Source of the DNA: JBNAGF01 sp049801055
GTDB taxonomy: Bacteria > Pseudomonadota > Alphaproteobacteria > Rhodobacterales > Rhodobacteraceae
Assembly: GCF_049801055.1 (NCBI RefSeq)
Contig: NZ_JBNAGF010000002.1
Span: 124,001-188,000 of the forward strand
Length of the DNA stretch: 64,000 bases
Reading direction: 5' to 3'
The notes beneath the pieces are model-generated. The model was given only the letters and a program-made list of their open reading frames with translations, searched no databases and was not told where the DNA came from. Below are positions 24,769 through 33,832 of this stretch, piece by piece (within the stretch, counting starts at the first letter, position 1; every line of letters starts with the position of its first letter). The position numbers and the translations under genes are program-made.

Positions 24769-26145
24769 TTATCCGCCGAACCTTTGCACAGGGCTCAGGG
24801 TCGCGATGTTCTGCATCTTGGCCCGTACCGCCCAATCAGAGCCGGATCCGTAACGTGCCCAACCGACGCTGTCCAGCCTCACCGATGCGGCGCGGTCATG
24901 TTGCCCCGCCAGATCATATCCTTCGGCTTCAAGCAGCATCAGAGTCGACAGCAACTCGGCGTTTTCGGCCCGGGCCGCGGTTTCGATCTGCCCGCGAACC
25001 TGACGCAAAGCCGTTGCCCCGTCGCCCTGAGTCAGCGCATAGGCGGCAGTCTGCGCAGTGATGTAGGCCTTGTGGACCTCGGTTCCGGGGGTTTGGGCCA
25101 GGTAATGCAGCGCGGTACCGAAATACTGCTGGGACAGACGCAGATCCCGCGATTGTGTCATCAAGCCCAACAAATACAGGCTGAAGGCGCGCCGATGATC
25201 GGTCCAGCCCATGCGCTCGGCGGTCTGGGCTGCGCGGGTGGCCGCAGCAATGCGCTCTTCGGGTTTTACACGCGGGCCATAGGCTGTCTGAACGTCTTCG
25301 ATCCAGCTGCGTGGCGTCTTTACAACCGGTGTCGATGCAATGGCGTTGCCGCGCGGATTGAGACGGCTCAGTAGTTCGGGCAGCACGGCGGCAACTTCGC
25401 CGCGTGACATGCCGCTGCGCAGTTCGGGTGAGTAGGTGGCTCGCAGAACCAGCATGTCGAACCCGGTCAGCACGCGGTGCACGTTGTCGTCGTTGAACAC
25501 AGAATCCGGCAGGCGATACAGGTCGTTCAGCGGTCCGATTGCCTGGGCCAGTTCTTCGTGCAGGCAGTCGCGGACCTCCTGCGGGCTGGAGTCGTTGGGC
25601 AGGAAGATCGCAAGACGTTCGCGGGTTTGCAGGTTCGACCAGTTGGTCTTGCTCTTGCGGCGGTCGCGGCGATACTCGTCAAAGCTCGAGACATTGGGAA
25701 CGACGAAACAGGCGGCGTGCGGCAGGGCCTTGCGGATTTCTGCACGGCTGACCGGTTGAATCGTGACGCTCGCGTTTTCATGAGTGACCTGCTGGATGTC
25801 GATGCCCGCTTCGCGGCGCAGACGCGCCAGCAGGCGACCGAGATCGGAATTCAGGCTTGGCGGAATGGCGCTGCCGGTGACGCGCACCGTGATCGGAGTT
25901 TCGAACCGCGTAAGAATGGGCAGCTCGCGCCCGCTTTCCAGTTCGAAATGAAGCGACAGGAAATCTGCTGCAATGTTTCCGTTCGACCGCGCCGGAGCAT
26001 AAGGACGTGCAGTCGTGAATCCCTTCATCGGCGGCAGGGTGCTTTCTGCAATCTGTGCGCGTGTTGGGGTGTCTTCGAGCGGAGCGGAGGCGCAGCCGGA
26101 CAGGGCCAGGGCCAGACCGAAGAAAATGGCAGCGGATCGGATCAT
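24769..26145 (-). CDS. DUF2927 domain lipoprotein
   Basis: The 458-residue protein has a lipoprotein signal (MIRSAAIFFGLALALSGC, lipobox LSGC, Cys18). The DUF2927 domain (about residues 55-260) includes LHFELESGRELPILTRFETP, SSFDEYRR and CLHEELAQAIGPLNDLYRLP. That last motif, with a HExxQ-like arrangement, is reminiscent of metallopeptidases. The C-terminal 170 residues are helical and TPR-like (AARAENAELLSTLMLLEAEG). It should sit in the periplasm on a membrane. It is the first gene of a tight three-gene set. Confidence 0.82.
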   Translation of the reverse strand: MIRSAAIFFGLALALSGCASAPLEDTPTRAQIAESTLPPMKGFTTARPYAPARSNGNIAADFLSLHFELESGRELPILTRFETPITVRVTGSAIPPSLNSDLGRLLARLRREAGIDIQQVTHENASVTIQPVSRAEIRKALPHAACFVVPNVSSFDEYRRDRRKSKTNWSNLQTRERLAIFLPNDSSPQEVRDCLHEELAQAIGPLNDLYRLPDSVFNDDNVHRVLTGFDMLVLRATYSPELRSGMSRGEVAAVLPELLSRLNPRGNAIASTPVVKTPRSWIEDVQTAYGPRVKPEERIAAATRAAQTAERMGWTDHRRAFSLYLLGLMTQSRDLRLSQQYFGTALHYLAQTPGTEVHKAYITAQTAAYALTQGDGATALRQVRGQIETAARAENAELLSTLMLLEAEGYDLAGQHDRAASVRLDSVGWARYGSGSDWAVRAKMQNIATLSPVQRFGG

Positions 26146-26467
26146 GAGCAGGGACCTCGATGAGAAATGGAGTTCGCTATCGAAAAAATGTCAGGAAAAT
26201 CAGTATGAAAAAGCGGGCCGGTGCGCAGAGCACATGCCTTTTGCAGCTGCGCAAACCGGCCCATCACTGGAAAAAACACGGGGCAAATGAGTAAAAAATG
26301 TGTCACTGACATGACCCGACGGTGTCAGAGGGGGTATAGCCCGACAAGGCAAAACTTAATTTTGCCACCATTTCTATGGGTTTCCGGCCCATTTGGGGTT
26401 TCCGGTCGGCGGACAGTCGCGCCGACCAGAAGCTATCGTTTCCGGAAAAGCCCGATTCTGCCCAGAG
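26146..26467. other. Non-coding stretch between moxR and the DUF2927 gene
   Basis: No gene is visible. The stretch holds a long terminator-like hairpin (26208-26262). Closer to moxR is a perfect 8-bp hairpin without a T-run (GGTCGGCG / CGCCGACC, 26403-26426). The promoter of the DUF2927 operon must lie between about 26146 and 26207, or the operon is fed by readthrough from moxR. Confidence 0.5.
26208..26262 (-). terminator. Long intrinsic terminator between moxR and the DUF2927 operon
   Basis: On the minus strand GGGCCGGT and CTGCGC pair with GCGCAG and ACCGGCCC (14 bp in all with a 2-base bulge and an 18-base loop), followed by GCTTTTT. It ends about 60 bp before the DUF2927 start codon. 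Confidence 0.7.
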
Positions 26468-27313
26468 TTAGCGCTGTCCGCGCGCCATGAAGGCGAGTCG
26501 CTCGAACAGATGGACGTCTTGTTCGTTCTTCAGCAGGGCCCCGTGCAGTTTCGGCAAGGCATTGGTTCCGCCAGCCTTCAGGTCTTCGGGTGTGAGGTCT
26601 TCAGCCAGCAACAGTTTGAGCCAATCCAGAACCTCGGAGGTCGAGGGCTTCTTTTTGAGCCCCTGCATATCGCGGATTTCATAGAACTGGGTCAGGGCCG
26701 TGGTCAGCAGGGCCTCTTTGATGCCCGGGTGATGGACCTGGACAATCTTTCGCATCGTGGTTTCATCGGGGAACCGGATATAGTGAAAGAAGCACCGGCG
26801 CAGGAATGCGTCGGGCAATTCCTTTTCATTGTTCGAGGTAATGATAACGATGGGGCGCGTTTTCGCCCGAATTGTTTCACCGGTCTCGTAAACATGAAAC
26901 TCCATCTTATCGAGTTCCTGCAGAAGGTCGTTTGGGAACTCGATGTCGGCTTTGTCGATTTCGTCGATCAGCAGAACGATCTTTTCGCCGGATTCAAATG
27001 CCTGCCAGAGCTTTCCCTTCTTGATGTAGTTGCGCACGTCGTGAACGCGCTCTTCGCCCAGTTGGCTGTCGCGCAGTCGGCTGACCGCATCATATTCGTA
27101 CAACCCCTGCTGGGCGCGGGTGGTCGATTTGATGTTCCATTCCAACATCTCGAGCCCCAGCGCGCCGGCCACCTGCTTGGCCAACTCGGTCTTGCCGGTT
27201 CCGGGCTCACCCTTGACCAGCAACGGGCGTTCCAGCGTCACGGCGGCATTGACTGCAATCTTGAGGTCGTCCGTTGCCACGTATTCGGCTGTGCCTTCGA
27301 ATCGTGCGGTCAT
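26468..27313 (-). CDS. MoxR-family AAA+ ATPase
   Basis: The 281-residue protein has the Walker A motif KGEPGTGKTELAKQ (about residues 33-46), Walker B VLLIDEIDKADIEFPND, a sensor 1 region IVITSNNEKELPDAFLRRC and a C-terminal lid. The start at 27313 has GGGAG 7 bases upstream. MoxR ATPases remodel protein complexes together with VWA proteins. The CoxE-type VWA protein at 23409-24593 is the obvious partner, although a terminator-like hairpin and about 320 bp separate the two transcription blocks. Confidence 0.93.
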   Translation of the reverse strand: MTARFEGTAEYVATDDLKIAVNAAVTLERPLLVKGEPGTGKTELAKQVAGALGLEMLEWNIKSTTRAQQGLYEYDAVSRLRDSQLGEERVHDVRNYIKKGKLWQAFESGEKIVLLIDEIDKADIEFPNDLLQELDKMEFHVYETGETIRAKTRPIVIITSNNEKELPDAFLRRCFFHYIRFPDETTMRKIVQVHHPGIKEALLTTALTQFYEIRDMQGLKKKPSTSEVLDWLKLLLAEDLTPEDLKAGGTNALPKLHGALLKNEQDVHLFERLAFMARGQR

Positions 27314-27748
27314 TCGTTTGCTCCCTTTCAATCGGACCCATCCGGTCCTGGCTCACACTGGCTCAGGTCTGCACCCGGCGACTGCCAGAGGACCTAGCAT
27401 TTCGGGTAATTGGGTCTAAGCAATTTGACAAGACGGCCGCAGCGTCCCTGCAGCCGAGAGATTCACTTGGACAGAGGGTGATGTTTCGGCGAAATCCCGT
27501 TTCCTGTCCGTCACCAATCCGAGGGCCATTCCGAAACTGTCGGCAAATATTGCATCAAACTTCCCTATTTTTAGGCGTTTACAGCCAATTCCTTTGTCAG
27601 ATGCGCAGTTGCGGCAAATAGTGAAAGAGAGGAGATTTGTGTAGTGACAATCCCAGATACCTCGGATAAACGCAGCGGCAGAAGGGGGAGCCAAATGTCT
27701 GGTACAGGTTCTATGACAGACGTTGTTGGCCATACCGAGGGAGCCAAT
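27314..27748. other. Divergent intergenic region between moxR and dksA
   Basis: This region must carry the promoters of both moxR and dksA. The dksA frame is open back to 27644. Two possible upstream starts in that frame have good ribosome sites: GTG at 27644 behind GAGAGGAG, and ATG at 27695 behind GGGGGAG. I see no other gene and no clear operator. Confidence 0.45.
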
Positions 27749-28171
27749 ATGAAGCAGGAACTGTTTCTGCCGGAAGACTACCGTCCGGCCGAAGATGAAC
27801 CGTTCATGAACGACAAGCAGCTAGAGTATTTCCGCCGCAAGCTGCTGGCCTGGAAACAGGATCTTCTGGCGGATAGCCGTGACACGATCGAAGGTTTGCA
27901 GGACGGAACGCGTAACATCCCTGATGTCGCCGACCGTGCCAGCGAAGAAACCGACCGGGCGCTGGAATTGCGCACCCGGGATCGCCAGCGCAAGCTGGTG
28001 GCCAAGATCGATTCGGCGCTGCGTCGGATCGACGAGGGCGAGTACGGCTATTGCGAAGTGACTGGTGAACCGATTTCGCTCAAGCGTCTTGACGCCCGCC
28101 CGATCGCCACCATGAGCCTCGAAGCGCAGGAACGCCATGAACGCCGCGAGAAAGTGCATCGCGACGATTGA
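27749..28171 (+). CDS. dksA: RNA polymerase-binding regulator DksA (cysteine-poor form)
   Basis: The 140-residue protein binds the RNA polymerase secondary channel and works with ppGpp in the stringent response. The coiled-coil tip motif DxxDxA is present (Asp59, Asp62, Ala64 in PDVADRASEETDRA). The globular domain keeps GYCEVTGEPISLKRLDARPIA but only one of the four zinc cysteines (Cys102); the others are Thr105, Ser123 and Ala126. Zinc-free DksA variants are known, such as Pseudomonas DksA2. The start at 27749 has GAGGGAG upstream; longer forms are possible. A strong terminator follows. Confidence 0.9.
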   Translation: MKQELFLPEDYRPAEDEPFMNDKQLEYFRRKLLAWKQDLLADSRDTIEGLQDGTRNIPDVADRASEETDRALELRTRDRQRKLVAKIDSALRRIDEGEYGYCEVTGEPISLKRLDARPIATMSLEAQERHERREKVHRDD

Positions 28172-28196
28172 TCTCACACGGGATCTGCAAGTTTTG

Positions 28197-28229
28197 AACG
28201 CCGGGGCCTGTTGCTCCGGCGTTTTTTTT
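28197..28229 (+). terminator. Intrinsic terminator of dksA
   Basis: AACGCCGGGGC pairs with GCTCCGGCGTT (one G-U pair) around a CTGTT loop and is followed by a run of eight T residues counting the stem end. Confidence 0.92.
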
Positions 28230-28243
28230 GTTCAAAGACCTGC

Positions 28244-29419
28244 ATGGATCTGAATTCTCGCAAAATCGTGGTCGTTGGCGCCGGGATCGGTGGTCTGGCT
28301 GTCGCCCTGGCGCTCAAGGCCCACGGGGCAGATGTAATGGTTTTGGAGCAGTCCGAGGCCATCACCGAGGTTGGCGCAGGCTTGCAGATCAGTCCAAACG
28401 GCGTGAATGTTCTTAGGGCGCTTGGACTGGAACCTGCGCTTCGCGATCAGGCTGTGCGGGGAAAAGCAGTTCAGTTACGGGATTACAGGGCAGGGGGCGA
28501 AGTTCTGACCCTCGATCTCGATCGTTATGCCAGCGACAGCTCTTACTATTTTGTGCACCGCGCCGATCTTATCTCGATGCTTGCGGAGGCCGTTCGGCAC
28601 GCTAGCATTCCGGTTCGGTTGCTGCAAAAGGTCGAGCGGGTTCAGGCAGGCCCTGCACCGGTCCTTCACATGGCCAATGGTGCGCGGATCAACGCGGATC
28701 TTGTTGTCGGGGCAGACGGCCTGCACTCCAAGGCACGAGTCGCCCTGAATGGCGAAGACACGCCCTTTTTTACTGGTCAGGTAGCCTGGCGCGCAGTGGT
28801 TCCGAATGATCTTTGTTTTGGGGCGCAGGCGCAGGTCTTCATGGGCCCCGGTCGTCATATGGTCTGCTATCCGCTGCGGCGCGGAGAGCTGGTCAATATT
28901 GTTGCCGTGCAGGAGCGCGAAGCATGGGCTGATGAGGGATGGAACCAGCAAGATGACCCGGCCCATCTGCGTGCGGCATTTGGCGACTTCGGCGGGCCAG
29001 TGCCTGCGTTGCTGAACCGGATCGAAAACGTGCGGCTCTGGGGCCTTTTCCGGCACCCGGTAGCGCCAAACTGGCACTCGGGTTGCGTGGCCATATTGGG
29101 TGATGCAGCTCACCCGACCCTGCCATTCCTTGCCCAAGGGGCCAACATGGCGCTCGAGGATGCGTGGGTTCTGGCTGACAGTCTGGCCAAGTCAGAAACG
29201 CCGGGCGAAGCGCTTACCGGTTACCAGCGACGCCGTCGTGACCGCGCTGTTCGGGTAATTGCGGCAGCCAATAACAACGCGTGGAAATACCACCTCTCTT
29301 CGGCGTCGGTTCGCGCCGTTGCCCATATGACGCTCAGGATGGGTGGTCGGTTGGCGCCTCGACGCATGGTCCGGCAGTTCGACTGGCTATATGGCCACGA
29401 TGTGACCAAGCCGGGCTGA
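28244..29419 (+). CDS. FAD-dependent aromatic-ring monooxygenase (salicylate hydroxylase-like)
   Basis: The 391-residue class A flavoprotein has the Rossmann GxGxxG motif (VVVGAGIGGLAVALAL, residues 8-23), the DG motif (VVGADGLHSKAR) and the GD motif (ILGDAAHPTLPFLAQGANMALED). These three define the 4-hydroxybenzoate/salicylate hydroxylase group, which uses NAD(P)H and O2 on aromatic or related substrates; the substrate is unknown. The ATG lies 15 bases after the dksA terminator T-run and has no visible ribosome site, so the transcript may be leaderless. It ends 4 bp from the convergent xth gene. Confidence 0.88.
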   Translation: MDLNSRKIVVVGAGIGGLAVALALKAHGADVMVLEQSEAITEVGAGLQISPNGVNVLRALGLEPALRDQAVRGKAVQLRDYRAGGEVLTLDLDRYASDSSYYFVHRADLISMLAEAVRHASIPVRLLQKVERVQAGPAPVLHMANGARINADLVVGADGLHSKARVALNGEDTPFFTGQVAWRAVVPNDLCFGAQAQVFMGPGRHMVCYPLRRGELVNIVAVQEREAWADEGWNQQDDPAHLRAAFGDFGGPVPALLNRIENVRLWGLFRHPVAPNWHSGCVAILGDAAHPTLPFLAQGANMALEDAWVLADSLAKSETPGEALTGYQRRRRDRAVRVIAAANNNAWKYHLSSASVRAVAHMTLRMGGRLAPRRMVRQFDWLYGHDVTKPG

Positions 29420-29423
29420 GGGA

Positions 29424-30203
29424 TCAGAGATCCAGTTCGACCCAGATCGGAACGTGATCTGACGGTTTCTCGCGGCCTCGGATCTCGGCATCGATCCTGC
29501 ATTCGGTCAACACGTCGGCCGCCTGTGGTGTCAATAGGAAGTGGTCGATGCGAATCCCGTCGTTCCGGTCCCATGCGCCTTTCTGATAATCCCAGAACGA
29601 ATAGTGTCCCGGCCCTTGGGTCCGGGCGCGGAATGCCTCGGTGAAGCCGAGGTTCAGGATTTGCCGGAACGCGGCGCGGCTTTCGGGCCGAAACAGAGCG
29701 TCATCGCGCCATGCGTCGGGGCGACTGGCGTCCTCGGCCTGAGGTATGATGTTGTAATCGCCTGCCATCAGAGCGGGTTCTTCGGCGGAAATCAGTTCGG
29801 CCGCCCGGATCCGCAACCGCTCCATCCACGCAAGTTTGTAGTCGTATTTCGGTCCCGGCGCCGGATTTCCATTGGGCAAATACAACCCGCAGATCCGCAG
29901 AGCCCTTTTCCCAACTACGGTTGCCTCGATCCAACGGGCCTGCTCGTCATCATCATCCCCGGGAAGCCCTCGGGTTACGTCCTCGAGCGGAAACTTGGAC
30001 AGGATCGCCACACCATTGAAGCTCTTTTGTCCATGCGTTTCGACGTTGTAGCCGCGATCTTCGAAAATCTCGCGTGGAAACGCCTCATCAACGGACTTGA
30101 TTTCCTGCAAGACCACAACATCGGGCTGCGCCTCATCAAGCCATGCCGGCAATGCCTCGGCCCGGGCCTTGATGCCATTGATGTTGAAACTGGCGATTTT
30201 CAT
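29424..30203 (-). CDS. xth: Exodeoxyribonuclease III (AP endonuclease)
   Basis: The 259-residue EEP-fold nuclease of base-excision repair begins with KIASFNINGIKARAEALPAWL (metal-binding Asn). It shows VLQEIKSVDEAFP (metal Glu), LYLPNGNP, LMAGDYNIIP (catalytic Asp and Asn) and IRIDHFLLTPQAADV with the terminal SDHVPIW (catalytic His). Length fits Xth. It lies 115 bp downstream of erpA on the same strand, possibly in one transcript. Confidence 0.94.
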   Translation of the reverse strand: MKIASFNINGIKARAEALPAWLDEAQPDVVVLQEIKSVDEAFPREIFEDRGYNVETHGQKSFNGVAILSKFPLEDVTRGLPGDDDDEQARWIEATVVGKRALRICGLYLPNGNPAPGPKYDYKLAWMERLRIRAAELISAEEPALMAGDYNIIPQAEDASRPDAWRDDALFRPESRAAFRQILNLGFTEAFRARTQGPGHYSFWDYQKGAWDRNDGIRIDHFLLTPQAADVLTECRIDAEIRGREKPSDHVPIWVELDL

Positions 30204-30318
30204 GGGGCCTCTCCGACAAGTCTTGGTGATCTATCGCCCGAATGCGGTCTCGCGGCAAGCTCCGGAGCAGGCCGGTCACTGGCGAATTGAGGTCTGGACC
30301 GGGATCTCCGGCAGCACA

Positions 30319-30642
30319 TTACATGGAAAAGGACGTGCCGCATCCGCAGGACGATGACGCATTGGGGTTCTCGATCACAAAACGGGCGCCAATGAGTTCC
30401 TCGCTGAAATCGATCGTTGCATTCTCCAGAAATGGCAGCGAGACGCTGTCGACAACCACCTTTTCACCAAGCCCTTCGAGCACGAGATCATCGGATTTGG
30501 GCTGATCGAGCGCGATTTCATACTGAAACCCCGAGCAGCCACCACCTTCGACCGCGACGCGCAGGGCTTGCCCCTGATCGGCCGCGCCGATCTCGGCAAG
30601 TCGCTCAAAGGCGCGTTCGGTGACCTTTGGGGGCAGGTTCAT
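30319..30642 (-). CDS. erpA: A-type iron-sulfur cluster insertion protein ErpA
   Basis: The 107-residue A-type carrier has the three conserved cysteines in GGGCSGFQYE (Cys35) and SSCGCGTSF (near the C-terminus), the ligands for a transferable [Fe-S] cluster. GGAGT lies 5 bases before the ATG at 30642; an in-frame ATG seven codons earlier is less well placed. It delivers clusters to apo-enzymes. It is divergent from dgt, with 80 bp between starts. Confidence 0.92.
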   Translation of the reverse strand: MNLPPKVTERAFERLAEIGAADQGQALRVAVEGGGCSGFQYEIALDQPKSDDLVLEGLGEKVVVDSVSLPFLENATIDFSEELIGARFVIENPNASSSCGCGTSFSM

Positions 30643-30722
30643 GCAGGACTCCGGTGGTTTCATTAGGTGCTGCACTGCAATATAGAAGGGCCAAGGACAG
30701 GCGACAAGGTTAGGACCGCGAA

Positions 30723-31877
30723 ATGCGAGCGCCCTATGCATCGGACCCCGCACGCGCCCGCGGACGGCTGGTGCGTGAAGAAGAGAGCAGTTTCCGCTCC
30801 TGTTTTCAACGGGATCGGGACAGGATCATACACGCCAGCGCCTTCAGGCGGCTGAAGCATAAAACGCAAGTGTTTGTCGAGCATGAAGGCGACAACTATC
30901 GCACGCGTCTGACCCACTCGATCGAGGTCGCGCAAGTGGCCCGGACCATTGCAGGGGCGTTACAGTTGAATCCCGAGTTGACCGAGGCGGTGGCACTTGC
31001 CCACGACCTTGGCCACACGCCGTTTGGACATACCGGTGAAGATGCGCTTCATGCGTTGATGGCGCCTTTTGGCGGCTTTGATCACAATGCACAGGCGATC
31101 CGCATCGTTACATGTCTTGAACGGCACTATGCCGAGTTCGATGGCCTGAACCTGACCTGGGAAACCCTCGAAGCGATTGCCAAACACAATGGCCCGGTGC
31201 TGGGGGGTCTTCCGTGGGCGTTGGCCGAATGCAATGCCCAGATGGATCTGGAGCTTCATACGCATGCCAGCGCCGAAGCGCAGGTCGCGGCACTGGCCGA
31301 TGATGTGGCCTATAACAATCACGACCTGCACGATGGCTTGCGGGCTGGCCTGTTTTCCGACGACGAGATTGCTCAACTGCCCATCCTTGATGCCTGTTAT
31401 GCCGAGGTTGATGCAGCCTATCCGGATCTGGATCCGGACCGGCGGCGGCACGAGGCCCTGCGGCGCGTTTTCGGCGTGATGGTCAGCGACGTCATCGACA
31501 CGTCACGCGCCTTGCTGTCAGACGCCCAGGCTACATCGGTGGAAGAGATCCGGGCACTTGGATCCCCTGTGGTCCAGTTTTCGCCGGAACTTTCCGCGAA
31601 ACTGAAGGAAATCCGCGCGTTTTTGTTTACCCGCATGTATCGGGCTCCGTCCGTCATGCGGGTACGCGAAGAAGTGGCGCAAGTTGTGACCGAGTTGTTT
31701 CCGATTTATCTGGAGGATCCGGTGCAGATGCCGGCCGGATGGCAACCCGATATCGGGTTGATCACGGATGAGACCACGCTTGCTCGCCTTGTTTCGGACT
31801 ACATCGCAGGCATGACCGATCGGTTTGCGTTACAAGAGCATGCCCGACTGACAGGGGCCGACCCCAACCGGATCTGA
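30723..31877 (+). CDS. dgt: Deoxyguanosinetriphosphate triphosphohydrolase-like protein
   Basis: The 384-residue HD-domain enzyme removes triphosphate from dGTP or other dNTPs. Metal-binding His and His-Asp appear in RTRLTHSIEVAQVARTIAG (His65 region) and ALAHDLGHTPFGHTGED, with a later Asp in NNHDLHDGLR. The N-terminal SSFRSCFQRDRDRIIHASAF is typical of the shorter dGTPase-like family of Alphaproteobacteria. AGGA lies upstream of the ATG. It is followed in the same direction by argS after 83 bp. Confidence 0.92.
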   Translation: MRAPYASDPARARGRLVREEESSFRSCFQRDRDRIIHASAFRRLKHKTQVFVEHEGDNYRTRLTHSIEVAQVARTIAGALQLNPELTEAVALAHDLGHTPFGHTGEDALHALMAPFGGFDHNAQAIRIVTCLERHYAEFDGLNLTWETLEAIAKHNGPVLGGLPWALAECNAQMDLELHTHASAEAQVAALADDVAYNNHDLHDGLRAGLFSDDEIAQLPILDACYAEVDAAYPDLDPDRRRHEALRRVFGVMVSDVIDTSRALLSDAQATSVEEIRALGSPVVQFSPELSAKLKEIRAFLFTRMYRAPSVMRVREEVAQVVTELFPIYLEDPVQMPAGWQPDIGLITDETTLARLVSDYIAGMTDRFALQEHARLTGADPNRI

Positions 31878-31960
31878 CAGTTGCCCCGCCTTGGTGAAAA
31901 CGGTTCCATTGACCCCGCCGCCTTGCGTGATAAACCGCCCGCAAGAAGAAGGACGCCGAA

Positions 31961-33706
31961 ATGAACCTGTTTTCCGAGATCCGCAGCCTCGTGACCGAGG
32001 CCCTGTCGCAAATGCAAGCTGAAGGGCTGCTGCCCGAGGGGTTGAGCTTTGCCAACGTGGCCGTGGAGCCACCGCGCGATGCAGCCCATGGCGACATGGC
32101 GACCAATGCGGCGATGGTGCTGGCCAAGCCGGCTCGGATGAAACCGCGCGACATCGCGGACGCCCTTGCTCTGCGGCTGGCTGCGGATGACAGGATCACC
32201 AGCGCCGAAGTGGCGGGGCCGGGCTTTCTCAATCTGAGGCTTGCGCCGGTGGTCTGGCAAGGCATTGTCGGGACCATTCTCGCCGATGGAACCAGCTACG
32301 GTCGGTCCGATATGGGGCAGGGGCGGAAGGTGAATGTCGAATATGTCTCGGCCAACCCCACCGGACCGCTGCATGTCGGCCACACCCGCGGCGCGGTCTT
32401 CGGCGACGCCCTGGCGTCCCTTCTGGACTATGCCGGCCATGACGTGACCCGCGAATACTACATCAATGACGGCGGGGCGCAGGTCGATGTTCTGGCTCGT
32501 TCGGTCTATCTGCGCTATCTCGAAGCGCATGGCGAAGCCGTGGAATTCCCCGACGGAACCTATCCAGGTGAGTATCTGGTAGAGGTCGGCCAGAAGCTGA
32601 AAGAGCTGAAAGGCGATGCCTTCATCGGACAACCCGAGGCAGTCTGGCTGCAAGAGATCCGCAATTTCGCCACGGACGCGATGATGGACCTGATCCGCGA
32701 GGATCTGGCCCAGCTGGGCGTCAAAATGGATGTGTTCTTTTCCGAAAAGTCTCTCTATGGCACAGGCCGGATTGAGGCCGCCCTGGAGAGCCTGGACAGC
32801 AAAGGGCTGATCTACGAGGGCGTTCTGGAGCCACCAAAGGGCAAAAAGCCCGAAGATTGGGAGCCGCGTGAACAGACCCTGTTCAAATCCACCGAACATG
32901 GGGACGATGTCGACCGTCCTGTGAAGAAATCAGATGGGTCATGGACCTATTTCGCCCCTGACATCGCCTATCATTTTGATAAAGTTTCCAGAAGGTTCGA
33001 CGAGCTTATTGATGTTTTTGGGGCGGATCACGGCGGTTATGTCAAGCGGATGAAGGCTGCCGTTTCGGCGCTCAGCGACGGCAAGGTGCCGCTCGATATC
33101 AAGCTCACGCAGTTGGTGAAACTGTGGAAGAACGGCGAGCCGTTCAAGATGTCAAAGCGGGCCGGCAACTTTGTCACTTTGCGGGATGTGGTCGATCAGG
33201 TCGGCCCCGATGTGACCCGCTTTGTCATGCTGACCCGGAAGAACGATGCGCCGCTGGATTTCGACTTTGACAAGGTGCTCGAGCAAAGCCGCGAGAACCC
33301 CGTTTTTTATGTGCAATACGCCCATGCGCGTGTTCAGAGTGTTCTGCGCCGCGCTGTCGAGGCCGGGATCGAAGCCGATCTTGCCACGCTTGCCGCGGCG
33401 GATCTTGGCCTGATCAATCACGAGGCCGAACTGGCGGTCGCCAAAAAACTCGCGGAATGGCCCCGGCTGGTTGAGATCGCGGCCCGTACGAATGAACCAC
33501 ATCGAATTGCCTTCTACCTCTATGAATTAGCAGGAGATTTTCACGCCCTGTGGAACCGTGGCAACGAATTGCCCGAATTGAGATTCCTGCAAGAGGGCGA
33601 TCCCGCCACAAGCCATGCAAAAATGGCTCTGGCTGTTGCCGTTTCCGTTGTTATTTCTGCCGGCCTTGGTATTCTTGGGGTGAAGCCGGCAAACGAGATG
33701 CGGTAA
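31961..33706 (+). CDS. argS: Arginyl-tRNA synthetase
   Basis: The 581-residue class I synthetase has an N-terminal Arg-specific additional domain (residues 1-110). The HIGH-like motif is in [20 protein letters not shown], the active-site helix [19 protein letters not shown], and the KMSKS-like loop [14 protein letters not shown]-terminal DALR anticodon domain follows ([15 protein letters not shown] to [14 protein letters not shown]). AAGAAGGA precedes the ATG. It leads a gene string argS-SPOR-nagZ-scpA-scpB. Confidence 0.97.
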   Translation: MNLFSEIRSLVTEALSQMQAEGLLPEGLSFANVAVEPPRDAAHGDMATNAAMVLAKPARMKPRDIADALALRLAADDRITSAEVAGPGFLNLRLAPVVWQGIVGTILADGTSYGRSDMGQGRKVNVEYVSANPTGPLHVGHTRGAVFGDALASLLDYAGHDVTREYYINDGGAQVDVLARSVYLRYLEAHGEAVEFPDGTYPGEYLVEVGQKLKELKGDAFIGQPEAVWLQEIRNFATDAMMDLIREDLAQLGVKMDVFFSEKSLYGTGRIEAALESLDSKGLIYEGVLEPPKGKKPEDWEPREQTLFKSTEHGDDVDRPVKKSDGSWTYFAPDIAYHFDKVSRRFDELIDVFGADHGGYVKRMKAAVSALSDGKVPLDIKLTQLVKLWKNGEPFKMSKRAGNFVTLRDVVDQVGPDVTRFVMLTRKNDAPLDFDFDKVLEQSRENPVFYVQYAHARVQSVLRRAVEAGIEADLATLAAADLGLINHEAELAVAKKLAEWPRLVEIAARTNEPHRIAFYLYELAGDFHALWNRGNELPELRFLQEGDPATSHAKMALAVAVSVVISAGLGILGVKPANEMR

Positions 33707-33832
33707 TTCGGTCAGCGGGACCAATCAGAAGCCCCGCCCGAAAGACACAAGGCACCACCGCCGGCCTGAGGCAGAAGCAAGGCAAACCCGGACATGGCGT
33801 GCGCGTCTTGATCCGAGGGCAGTGAGGCGGAA

